From assembly GCF_003671495.1 (NCBI RefSeq), contig NZ_RCHN01000036.1, forward strand, positions 24,099 through 88,098: DNA of 64,000 nucleotides, read 5' to 3'. The translations under genes were made by a program, and so were the position numbers. The notes beneath the pieces were generated by a model that saw only the letters and a program-made list of their open reading frames with translations, did no database searches and was not told the origin of the DNA. Shown one piece after another: positions 35,728-43,772 of the stretch; the first letter of the stretch is position 1; every line of letters begins with the position of its first letter. Origin of the DNA: Ketobacter sp. Its GTDB lineage: Bacteria; Pseudomonadota; Gammaproteobacteria; Pseudomonadales; Ketobacteraceae.

Positions 35728-36624
35728 TCAGGCCATCGAGGCCAACAGGTCGTTGATGGCCCGGGCAAACGGCACCGGTGAGTCTTCCTGCAAAAAGTGG
35801 CCGCCCACCAACGTCTGATGAGGCTGACCCTCGGCGCCTGGAATGCGCTCCCGCATAAACGCGTCCCCCCCGCGGGTAATGGGATCACCATTACTGAACG
35901 TGGTTAAAAACGGCTTGCGCCATTGTTCCAGCACTTTCCATGCCGCCCGATTGGCGTCAGAGGCCGGATCGTTGGGAACCACCGGCACCAGGCGAGGGAA
36001 GGCCCGGGCACCGGCTTTATATCGTGACGACGGGAACGGCGCATCATAGGCTTTGCGCTCCTCCGGCCCCAGGGTTTTAAAGGTACCGGAATTGATGATG
36101 CGGGCAATTGGAAACCAGGGGCTGTAAAGGGCGAAATTCTTCCACAACTGAAACGCGGCCGGCACTTTCTGGTCGCCGGTGGGCAGCATGCCATTGCCCA
36201 CCACGATGGCTTTAAAACGGGGCTCCTGCTCCGCCGCCAATCGCAGGCCGATTAACGACCCCCAGTCCTGACAGACTAAGGTGACGTTATTCAGATCCAG
36301 CTTGTCGATGAAAGTGTGCATCCATTCCATATGAGCCTGATAGGAATAATCTTCCAGCGCCGTGGGTTTGTCGGATTTGCCGAAGCCAATCAGATCCGGC
36401 GCAATCACCCGGTGCCCTGCCGCTGCCACAATGGGAATCATGTGGCGGTAGAGATAGCTCCAACTGGGTTCCCCGTGCAACATCAACACCGGATCGACAG
36501 TCGCAGGGCCTTCATCCAGGTAATGCATGCGCAGGCCGTTGCCCGCCACCTCAAGATAGTGCGGTTCAAACGGGTAATCGGCCAATCGTTCAAAGCGGGT
36601 TTCCGGTGTGCGCAGGTAGTCCAT
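35728..36624 (-). CDS. Haloalkane dehalogenase (subfamily I type)
   Basis: Predicted to cleave carbon-halogen bonds hydrolytically. It is an alpha/beta hydrolase in which the nucleophile is aspartate, not serine: CQDWGS (D120, with the halide-binding W121). The HGEPSWSYLYR segment supplies the oxyanion region of the DhlA type, SNGDPIT a possible acid and VGGHFLQED the catalytic histidine. 298 residues is the usual length. Many such genes are annotated dhmA; actual halogen substrates vary and are unknown here. The neighbouring gene upstream is an esterase-like serine hydrolase, 29 bases away, so the two may be cotranscribed. Confidence 0.88.
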   Translation of the reverse strand: MDYLRTPETRFERLADYPFEPHYLEVAGNGLRMHYLDEGPATVDPVLMLHGEPSWSYLYRHMIPIVAAAGHRVIAPDLIGFGKSDKPTALEDYSYQAHMEWMHTFIDKLDLNNVTLVCQDWGSLIGLRLAAEQEPRFKAIVVGNGMLPTGDQKVPAAFQLWKNFALYSPWFPIARIINSGTFKTLGPEERKAYDAPFPSSRYKAGARAFPRLVPVVPNDPASDANRAAWKVLEQWRKPFLTTFSNGDPITRGGDAFMRERIPGAEGQPHQTLVGGHFLQEDSPVPFARAINDLLASMA

Positions 36625-36653
36625 AACGGTCTCTCTAAGGGTGGCGTCCAGAT

Positions 36654-37919
36654 TTATTTTTTAAACACTTTTTTGCAGCGCCGGGAAATCGTAGTCAACA
36701 ACATCACCAGCCGTGGGAAATGACTGCCGATCAGCGGATTACCCGAGGTCAGCAGGGATACCGAAATCATCCGCTCCGGATCGGCCCAGCAGAAATTGTT
36801 GGTAAGACCGATGTGACCATAGGCGTGGGGGGACGCCGGTCCGTACAGGCCCACCGGATAATTGCCCAGCATCATACCGGCGCTGTAGCGCATGGGCAGG
36901 AACAGCGTACGATCCAATTCAGTAGCACTGACCTCCCGTACCGCCCGCTCAATAGTGACCGGCTGAAAAATTCGTTTGCCCTCGTAGTCTCCACCGCTGA
37001 GCAGGCAATGGAAGAAGCGTGAGCATTCTTCTGCGGTGGCGGTAATGTTGCCGGCGGGAATGACCTGCTGGTAAAAGCGGGGATCGTTGGACAGCTCAAT
37101 GGCCGTGCCCAGCTCGGCCCCCAGTACCCGCTTGATCAGCTGCTTCACCGGGAACATGATGGGAAACCCGGTCAGGTAATTGGTGGCCACTTCCGGATAG
37201 CGCTCATCCGGGCAACCGTAATTGAAGTTGCGCATGCCCATGGGCTCCTGCACGTTTTTACGCAAAAACTCGGCAATGCTCTCCCCGGTTACCCGCTGCA
37301 CCAACTCGCCCAACACATAGCCGCCAGTCAAAGCATGATAGGCCAGCTCACGACCGTGTACGTCGGTGGGCTCGGCATCGTAGATCAGGTTCATAATGGC
37401 GTCATGATCGAACAGCACTTCCGGTTCAATATCCTTGAAAGACGCAATACCCGCCCGATGGGACAGAATCTGCTGTACCGTAATACGTTTTTTGCCGTGG
37501 GCGGCGAATTCCGGAATATAAAAACTCACCGGATTCATCAGGTTGATCTGGTTCCGTTCTTCCAGCAGATGCACCAGCATGGCCGTGATCGCCTTGGAGG
37601 CGGAGAACAGGCAAAACGGGGTATCCGGTGTGGCCACCACTTTCTCACCGGTTTCGCCGGGACCATTACCCTTGGCGTGACCGATGGAGCGATTCAACAG
37701 AATCTCGCCGTGGCGGCGGATGCAGATGGACAGTGCCGGGTAGGCACCGGTGCGGTACAGGTCTTTCACCGCCTTCCAGATGATGTCCTGATCCCGCTCA
37801 GTGAGACCCAGCCATTCAGGGTTCATTTCGTTTTCGGCGATTCCGGTGATGCCCTGCAGGGATTTGGGCACCTCTATGTTGTTTTCGATCATCCTCAGTG
37901 GGTTGGATAAAGCCATCAT
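36654..37919 (-). CDS. Serine hydrolase of the beta-lactamase/esterase EstB family
   Basis: A cytosolic-looking enzyme (no signal peptide seen) with the class C beta-lactamase fold. The nucleophile motif SxxK is present as SASKAITAML, the conserved loop appears in LSHRAGIAS, a tyrosine-bearing segment is ELAYHALTGGY and the third motif is YGHIGLTN. Members are esterases, transesterases or amidases more often than beta-lactamases. The start is uncertain: I use ATG 37919; the frame runs to 37964, and other ATGs occur at 37916 and 37892. Followed by the dehalogenase gene. Confidence 0.8.
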   Translation of the reverse strand: MMALSNPLRMIENNIEVPKSLQGITGIAENEMNPEWLGLTERDQDIIWKAVKDLYRTGAYPALSICIRRHGEILLNRSIGHAKGNGPGETGEKVVATPDTPFCLFSASKAITAMLVHLLEERNQINLMNPVSFYIPEFAAHGKKRITVQQILSHRAGIASFKDIEPEVLFDHDAIMNLIYDAEPTDVHGRELAYHALTGGYVLGELVQRVTGESIAEFLRKNVQEPMGMRNFNYGCPDERYPEVATNYLTGFPIMFPVKQLIKRVLGAELGTAIELSNDPRFYQQVIPAGNITATAEECSRFFHCLLSGGDYEGKRIFQPVTIERAVREVSATELDRTLFLPMRYSAGMMLGNYPVGLYGPASPHAYGHIGLTNNFCWADPERMISVSLLTSGNPLIGSHFPRLVMLLTTISRRCKKVFKK

Positions 37920-38199
37920 CTTACTGCTGCGCCCGCTGGCGACCCCTCTCTGCAAACTGCTCAAACACGCTGATGCAGGTAAACACCCGGCAAATCAGCA
38001 CCTTTTGCCAAAATTAAGGCGGTTAGACTACGTAAAATTATACATGCTGTCGATGGATTACGCCCCTTTGACTGATGGGCCGCGTAACAGATTACCTTCG
38101 GGGCCGTTATGCGTGTAAAATGGTAACGCGCTTCCCGATACCGTTTAGGGACGCATTCGTTTTCATGGAAGAATTTCTGACTATTCAAGGTGTTATCCA

Positions 38200-39525
38200 A
38201 TGGCAACAGACAACTCCCGAATCAGCAAGCTCAGTGCCGGCATCAAAGGCGCGCTTCGTATCGGCCAAACCATGCGGGTGCTGGCTCAAACCGGAATGGA
38301 ATGGGTCATGGGGGATCGCCCGCCCGCGCCCAAGTTGCTGCGCCAGACCTTCGAGCGCCTGGGCACCACCTACATCAAGCTGGGTCAGTTCATTGCCAGC
38401 TCGCCGTCCATTTTCCCGGACGATTATGTGGAAGAGTTCCAACTGTGCCTGGATAAGACCACCCCGGTACCGTTCTACACCATGAAGCGCGTATTGGAGA
38501 AAGAGCTAGGCAAATCGCTGGAAACGGTGTTTGCGGAATTTGATCCGGTGCCCCTGGCGTCGGCCTCCATCGCGCAGGTGTACGCCGCCAAGCTGGTGAG
38601 CGGCGAAGACGTGGTGGTGAAGGTACAAAAGCCTGGCGTTGAAAACATCCTGCTGACGGATTTGAATTTCCTCTATGTGGGTGCCCGCGTACTGGAATAT
38701 TTTGTTCCCAACCTTAGCATGGCATCCCTGTCCGATATTGTGGACGAAATCCAGAAAGGCATGCTGGCCGAATGCGATTTCTATCAGGAATCCAGCAACA
38801 TTGCCGATTTCCACAAGTTCCTGGAAGAAACCGGCAATACCCAGGCCACCGCACCCAAGGTGTATCCCCAGGCTTCCACCATGCGGGTGCTGACCATGGA
38901 ACGTTTTTACGGTGTTCCCTTCACCGACCTGGAGAGTGTGCAGCATATTGTGCCGGACCCGGAATCCAGCCTCATCACCGCCATGAATACCTGGTTTTCC
39001 AGCCTGCTGTTCTGCGAATCCTTCCACGCCGATGTGCACGCCGGCAACCTGCTGGTATTGAAAGACGGCCGGATCGGTTTCATCGACTTTGGTATCGTCG
39101 GCCGCATCAAACCCAGCACCTGGGAATCGGTATCCAAATTCATCTGGGCCATCGGCCAGGAAAACTATCAGGAGATGGCGGAAGCCATGCTGGGCATCGG
39201 CATGACCGATACCGAAGTCAACACCGAGCGCCTGGCCAAGGACATTGAAGCCCTGTATTCCAGCATGGATCGGGTGTTACCGGATGTGGATATGCACGCC
39301 GGGGATATGATGTCCATCAACGAGCACGAAGTGAATAAAGTCATGATGGACCTGGTGGGCATCGGTAAACGTCATGGCATCCACTTCCCCCGTGAATTTG
39401 CCCTGCTGCTGAAGCAACTGCTGTACTTCGATCGCTACGTGCGCTTGCTGGCCATGGAATCCAACATCTACATGGATGAGCGCCTCAATATCACACCGGA
39501 CATGAACTGGAATATGATTCACTAA
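38200..39525 (+). CDS. ABC1/UbiB-family atypical kinase (first copy)
   Basis: A member of the AarF/ABC1/UbiB protein-kinase-like family, known for lipid or quinone-related ATPase activity at membranes. The KxGQ motif is KLGQFIAS, the alanine-rich loop is ASASIAQVYAAKL, the catalytic loop is HADVHAGNLL and the metal-binding motif is FIDFGIVGR. It is 441 residues, shorter than classical UbiB (about 540), lacks the two C-terminal membrane helices and is unlinked to ubiE/ubiJ, so a role other than ubiquinone synthesis is likely. AAGGTG lies six bases upstream. Ends at a bidirectional terminator. Confidence 0.88.
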   Translation: MATDNSRISKLSAGIKGALRIGQTMRVLAQTGMEWVMGDRPPAPKLLRQTFERLGTTYIKLGQFIASSPSIFPDDYVEEFQLCLDKTTPVPFYTMKRVLEKELGKSLETVFAEFDPVPLASASIAQVYAAKLVSGEDVVVKVQKPGVENILLTDLNFLYVGARVLEYFVPNLSMASLSDIVDEIQKGMLAECDFYQESSNIADFHKFLEETGNTQATAPKVYPQASTMRVLTMERFYGVPFTDLESVQHIVPDPESSLITAMNTWFSSLLFCESFHADVHAGNLLVLKDGRIGFIDFGIVGRIKPSTWESVSKFIWAIGQENYQEMAEAMLGIGMTDTEVNTERLAKDIEALYSSMDRVLPDVDMHAGDMMSINEHEVNKVMMDLVGIGKRHGIHFPREFALLLKQLLYFDRYVRLLAMESNIYMDERLNITPDMNWNMIH

Positions 39526-39565
39526 ACGCGCGACCTGCGTTCTTGAACTCAAAAATACACCAAAG

Positions 39566-39602
39566 AAAAAAGGGGGGCTTGATGATCAGGCTCCCCTTTT
39601 TT
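39566..39602. terminator. Bidirectional intrinsic terminator
   Basis: AAAAAAGGGG and CCCCTTTTTT pair around an inner stem-loop (CTTGAT/ATCAGG). It separates the first ABC1 kinase from the convergent SDR-acyltransferase pair. Confidence 0.82.
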
Positions 39603-39651
39603 ATCTCAGGTTTTCTTTACTTCGGTTTCTCGGTTCTGGCCTTGTCTTGGG

Positions 39652-40605
39652 TTACAGGATGCCCATCTCCTTCTTCTCCCGATAATAGGAAAAGATGTCA
39701 TCCAGGCTGCGCTGGGGTTTGAAACCAAAGGTCTTGTTGAACAGCCCGCCGTCGATGATCACCGGGTACTTGTAGTAATTCACCAGGTAAGCGGGCCAGC
39801 CTTTCCAGTTCATGCGTTTGCTGATCATGCGCGGCAAGCCTTCCGGAATGGAGGGAATCGGCATGCGGCGGCAACCACATTGCGTCGCGGCCTCCTGATA
39901 ACTGACCCAGTCGTCTGTGGCCACATTGTAAATGCCCGGTTTGTTCTGCTTGAACGCCAACACGATGGCGTGGGCGGCGTCTTCCACATGAATAAACTGC
40001 ATCATGGGGGAAAAGCCCATCAGCACCGGCGCCATTTTGCTGGATAACAGCAGGCTCAGGGAATTCAGCACTCCGGGCCCAGCGATATTGCATGGACGCA
40101 GGATGGTAATGTTGAGCTCCGGGTACTTCCACAGATAGATATTGGCCAGGTTCTCCAGCTCCACAGAATCCACCAGATCCATGGTCAGCTCGGAAGCCTT
40201 CAGGGGCGCCTCCTCCGTGAGTAACGCCGGGTTGTAGGGGCTGGCACCATAGACATAATAGGTGGACAGCACCACCACTTTTTTCACGGCGTACTTGTGG
40301 GCCAGATCCAACAGCCGCTGGGTACCCAACACATTGTGGTTGTAGCGATTACGATGCGTGGATTCATACAGGCCCATACGCCCCAGGTGAATCACCGCCT
40401 CAATCTTGTGCTTGCGGAAGATATCCTCAAAACCGCGCTTGCTGTATTCCACCCGGTAACTGGACATGCCTTCATCCATTTGCACCCGGCGACGGAAATC
40501 CACCAGCACCACATGGTAATCTTTCTTCAGTTCGTTAATAACGTACTGTGCCAGGGAGCCGCCGGCTCCGGTTACCAGGACTTCGGGTTTATGTTTATGA
40601 ATCAT
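39652..40605 (-). CDS. Atypical extended SDR / NAD-dependent epimerase-like protein
   Basis: A 317-residue protein with an N-terminal Rossmann motif VTGAGGSLAQYVI and later epimerase-family blocks (VIHLGRMGLYES, VVVLSTYYVYGA, ITILRPCNIAGPG, FIHVEDAAHAIVLA). The usual catalytic YxxxK is not visible where it should follow VYGA; that segment reads ELTMDLVDSVELENLA. It may therefore bind nucleotide without ordinary SDR catalysis. The ATG overlaps the stop of the upstream acyltransferase (ATGA), so the two are translationally coupled. Substrate unknown; a lipid-linked role is inferred from context. Confidence 0.82.
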   Translation of the reverse strand: MIHKHKPEVLVTGAGGSLAQYVINELKKDYHVVLVDFRRRVQMDEGMSSYRVEYSKRGFEDIFRKHKIEAVIHLGRMGLYESTHRNRYNHNVLGTQRLLDLAHKYAVKKVVVLSTYYVYGASPYNPALLTEEAPLKASELTMDLVDSVELENLANIYLWKYPELNITILRPCNIAGPGVLNSLSLLLSSKMAPVLMGFSPMMQFIHVEDAAHAIVLAFKQNKPGIYNVATDDWVSYQEAATQCGCRRMPIPSIPEGLPRMISKRMNWKGWPAYLVNYYKYPVIIDGGLFNKTFGFKPQRSLDDIFSYYREKKEMGIL

Positions 40606-41420
40606 TCGAACCACCCACTCCTTTCCTGCAACCCACGCTGGATCAGTTTATTAATTTCATCCTTCACCTGTTCCACTTTCACGGCCACGTCGTCTTCCCC
40701 GGTGATGGGCCCTGCAAAGGTCATCGGTTCACCGAAATACAAACGCACTTTCGCCGGCAAGGGTATTGGTGTGGTCACCGGAAAATACGGCATGCCAAAC
40801 AGTCGCGCCAGGCGCTTCAGGTGAAACGGGGTGGGCATGGTTTCCTCGCAGCCCACGATACCCACCGGAATGATGGGCGTGTTCTCAGTAATGGCCAGGT
40901 GCATAAAGCCCAGGCCGAAGCGCTGCAGTTTGTAGCGCTTGTCCCAGGTTTTGCCGCTGCCGCGTACGCCTTCCGGGAACACAATGATGGCTTCATCGTT
41001 GCGCAGCATCTTGGCGCAATTGATAGGGTCCCCCAACACGGCACCCATTTCGTTGAACAGGTTACCCACAAAAGGAATGGTGGGGAACCAACGCTCCACC
41101 ATCACACGAATCGCTCGAGGGTTGTGGGGATTGGTGGCCATCGCGTAACTCACCAGGCTGCCGTCAAAAGGCAACTGGCCGCTGTGATTGGCAATGATCA
41201 GCAGCCTTCCCTTCTCTGGAATGTGTTCCAGGCCAAAGGCTTCCACGCGAAAATAATCTTCATAGATGGGTCGCATCACACTCATGGCGATCTTCACCAC
41301 TTCCGTGTTGTAACCCCAGGGATCGTAGCCGAAGGAACCCACCGGCTTCGGAATTTTATCCACCGCGGCCTCCGTCTCACTGGAGACCAGCAGATTTTTC
41401 AAAAATGTTCGGACACTCAT
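40602..41420 (-). CDS. PlsC-like lysophospholipid acyltransferase family protein
   Basis: A 272-residue acyltransferase. The catalytic histidine is in IIANHSGQLPFDG, where the aspartate follows after six residues instead of four, a variant found in a subfamily that includes mycobacterial proteins; the second motif is FPEGVRGSGKTW, and a third region IIPVGIVGCEE follows. I start at MSVRTFLKN (41420), which has AAGGCGAGAAG upstream; the frame extends to 41552 but without a ribosome-binding site. No membrane helix is obvious. Coupled to the atypical SDR gene downstream. Likely acylates a glycerolipid or other alcohol; acceptor unknown. Confidence 0.85.
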   Translation of the reverse strand: MSVRTFLKNLLVSSETEAAVDKIPKPVGSFGYDPWGYNTEVVKIAMSVMRPIYEDYFRVEAFGLEHIPEKGRLLIIANHSGQLPFDGSLVSYAMATNPHNPRAIRVMVERWFPTIPFVGNLFNEMGAVLGDPINCAKMLRNDEAIIVFPEGVRGSGKTWDKRYKLQRFGLGFMHLAITENTPIIPVGIVGCEETMPTPFHLKRLARLFGMPYFPVTTPIPLPAKVRLYFGEPMTFAGPITGEDDVAVKVEQVKDEINKLIQRGLQERSGWFE

Positions 41421-41570
41421 GACTTCTCGCCTTTCATTCCCAAGCGGACTTTCTCCGAATCCGCACATTACGAATCGTTCCCACCACCAGCCAATCCGGG
41501 CCAGCTTAAGCGGGTGTGAACACTCTCCGATAATGGTGCTCGCACGCACCACTGAAATTGAGGACGTAAG

Positions 41571-41630
41571 ATGATGTTTTTGTTATTGGTTTTTATTGTG
41601 TTTCTTGCTGGTTCTTATTATGGGATGTGA
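41571..41630 (+). CDS. Possible 19-residue membrane micropeptide
   Basis: A very short frame starting ATGATG and ending TGA. All but the last few residues are hydrophobic (FLLLVFIVFLA), enough for one membrane span, followed by GSYYGM. It has GAGGA six bases before the ATG, and a GATAAT at 41529-41534 with TTAAGC 17 bases upstream could be its promoter. It lies in the divergent gap between the acyltransferase and the second ABC1 kinase. No homologue is known to me; support is only from these signals. Confidence 0.4.
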   Translation: MMFLLLVFIVFLAGSYYGM

Positions 41631-41919
41631 GAAGAACTCTGGGCTCACCGACCTGATAGATCAATAAGCCGCGATTCGTTACCCGATATCAGGCCGTCCA
41701 ATGCTGCGCATTATACCAAACTTCTGATTTTAAACATTAATATCGGATCATCTCAAACACCCTCAACAGGGTATTTACACCCCCTCTTTGCTCCCGTAGA
41801 GTCTGGGTACTCACGGGTTCCCATTAAACCCTAATTTGAACAAAACTCACGCATCCAAATCAATAAAACGACTACTATAAAAACTATGCGGTAACGGTCA
41901 TACAGAGGACTACAGCTTC

Positions 41920-43257
41920 GTGGCTAAGGAAAAAGACGATAAGCGTTTCAAAGCGACCACTCCGGGTAAACGCTTTCTGAAACTGGCGGGCATGTCCGCG
42001 AACATAGCAAAAAACGTTGCCAGCCATAAGGTTAAGGGCTTGTTCCGGGATGAGGACACTCACACCCAAAGCCAGGAGCAACTCTATTCCGACATCGGCA
42101 AGCAGATCGCGCAGACCCTGGGCGAGATGAAAGGTGCCGTGATGAAGGTAGGGCAGATCGCCTCCCAGGTGAAGGATATGCTGCCGGACGAGGTGGCCAG
42201 CGCCCTGGAAGTACTGCAGAAAGAATCCCCGCCCATGCCCTACGCCATGATCCGGCGTCAGCTGATCAAAGCCCTGGGGGATACCCCGGAGAATCTGTTT
42301 GCCCACTTTGATGAGACCCCATTCGCCGCCGCCTCCATCGGCCAGGTGCACCGGGCCCTGACCAAAGAGGGTGAAGAGTGTGTGGTGAAGATTCAGTATC
42401 CAGGCGTGAAGGAATCCTGCGATTCGGACCTGAAACACTTGAAGCGGGCCCTGAAACTGGCGGGCCTGGTGAAAGTCAGTGCCGAGGTGATTGACCAGAC
42501 CTTCGAGGAAATCCGCCGCATGCTGTACGAGGAGCTGGATTACGTACACGAAGCGGAAAACCTCACGCTGTTCCGGGATTACTATCAGGACCACCCCTAC
42601 ATTGTGATGCCGGAGCTGATTGAATCCCTGTCGGCGGAAACCGTGCTGACCCTGACCTACGTGCCCGGCGATTCCCTGCAACAGGTGAAACAGCCGCAGT
42701 ACAGCCAGGACACCATTAACCTGATCGGCTACCGCATCTTTGAAACCTTCGGCCGCCAGATCTACGATCTGCACGCCGTACATTCTGACCCGCACCCGGG
42801 CAACTTTGCCTTTCGCCCGGACGGCAGCATCATCCTGTATGACTTTGGTGCGGTGAAGCGGATTCCGGAGGCCACCATTGACAAGCTGCGCCAGCTGGTG
42901 GCGGACGCCATTGCCGGCAATGTGGAAACCCTGGACAGCCACCTGATGGCCATCGGTGTACGGCAACAGGGCGGCAAGCAACCGGATGTGGCGTTCTACA
43001 GCGAGTGGATGGACATTGTGATGACCCCGTTCAGGGACTACACACCCTATGACTTTTCCGAATCCAATCTGCATCGCCGGGTCATGGGCAAACTGAAGCG
43101 CGACGGCCTGAAATACATCGGGTCATTCCAGCCGTCACCGGAAACCATGCACGTGGACCGCGTCATCAGCGGCCATTACTGGACCATGGTGGATCTGGGG
43201 GTCAAGGTCTCGTTCCGCCCCCTGGTGGATGAGATCGTGTTGCAGAAGGTGGCCTAG
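41920..43257 (+). CDS. ABC1/UbiB-family atypical kinase (second copy)
   Basis: A second ABC1-family kinase-like protein, 445 residues, with KVGQIASQVKDMLP (KxGQ), the alanine-rich loop FAAASIGQVHRAL, the catalytic loop HSDPHPGNFAF and the metal motif LYDFGAVKR. It differs from the first copy throughout and is closer in pattern to COQ8/ADCK-type members. The start is GTG with no close ribosome-binding site (GAGG is about 14 bases upstream). The last four bases overlap the stop of the convergent lipoprotein gene. Probably linked to membrane lipid physiology with the neighbouring acyltransferase; substrate not known. Confidence 0.87.
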   Translation: MAKEKDDKRFKATTPGKRFLKLAGMSANIAKNVASHKVKGLFRDEDTHTQSQEQLYSDIGKQIAQTLGEMKGAVMKVGQIASQVKDMLPDEVASALEVLQKESPPMPYAMIRRQLIKALGDTPENLFAHFDETPFAAASIGQVHRALTKEGEECVVKIQYPGVKESCDSDLKHLKRALKLAGLVKVSAEVIDQTFEEIRRMLYEELDYVHEAENLTLFRDYYQDHPYIVMPELIESLSAETVLTLTYVPGDSLQQVKQPQYSQDTINLIGYRIFETFGRQIYDLHAVHSDPHPGNFAFRPDGSIILYDFGAVKRIPEATIDKLRQLVADAIAGNVETLDSHLMAIGVRQQGGKQPDVAFYSEWMDIVMTPFRDYTPYDFSESNLHRRVMGKLKRDGLKYIGSFQPSPETMHVDRVISGHYWTMVDLGVKVSFRPLVDEIVLQKVA

Positions 43258-43772
43258 CGGTAGGTCACCTGAGTGGGTTCGATGCGATTGCTGCCATACC
43301 AGTTCATGGGGCGCAGGGTGATCTTCAGATCTTTTTCCTTGAGGCCGTGAACCGGCAGCGGTTGCACCAGCTCGATCTGGCTTTTGCCATCGAATACCGG
43401 AAACACCTGGCGGATTACCGCAGAAAACTCTTCCGCCGGGACTTCCACCTGCAACAGCATGTCCACGTAGAACGTCTGCGGCACCTCATCCCCCATGGCC
43501 AACAGGCGTCCTGAGCACTTCAACAGGGGTTGAAACATCTGCTCTTCAATGGTGATGTCCTGGCGCGAAATCACGAAACTCAATTCAGGCACCTGCTCCT
43601 GCAGCTGCAACCGCTCCAGCATCTGTTGCTGGGCCTGTTCGAGGCCTGCCAGCTGCGTTTTGAGCCCGGCAAGCTCCGCTTTATCAGCACCGCAGCCGCC
43701 CAGCAACCATGCCAGTGTCCACGCCAGCACCCCCACCAGCAGCCTGGATGATGTCAACCGACGGGCGCTCAT
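43254..43772 (-). CDS. Hypothetical lipoprotein
   Basis: A 172-residue lipoprotein (lipobox LLGGC, cysteine 27), with a short helical coiled-coil segment after the anchor (ELAGLKTQLAGLEQAQQQML) and a beta-rich C-terminal domain. Not recognised. Its ATG overlaps the stop of the upstream transglycosylase by four bases, so it is translationally coupled to a peptidoglycan enzyme and may be its outer-membrane partner. Convergent with the second ABC1 kinase. Confidence 0.72.
   Translation of the reverse strand: MSARRLTSSRLLVGVLAWTLAWLLGGCGADKAELAGLKTQLAGLEQAQQQMLERLQLQEQVPELSFVISRQDITIEEQMFQPLLKCSGRLLAMGDEVPQTFYVDMLLQVEVPAEEFSAVIRQVFPVFDGKSQIELVQPLPVHGLKEKDLKITLRPMNWYGSNRIEPTQVTYR

Noticed and set aside
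38200..39525. Naming the first ABC1 kinase ubiB
   Set aside because: It is shorter than UbiB, lacks C-terminal membrane helices and is not linked to ubiE or ubiJ; two copies are present, so neither can be named on sequence alone.
39652..40605. UDP-glucose 4-epimerase (galE) identity for the SDR-like gene
   Set aside because: The catalytic YxxxK is missing at the expected place and there are no sugar genes around it.
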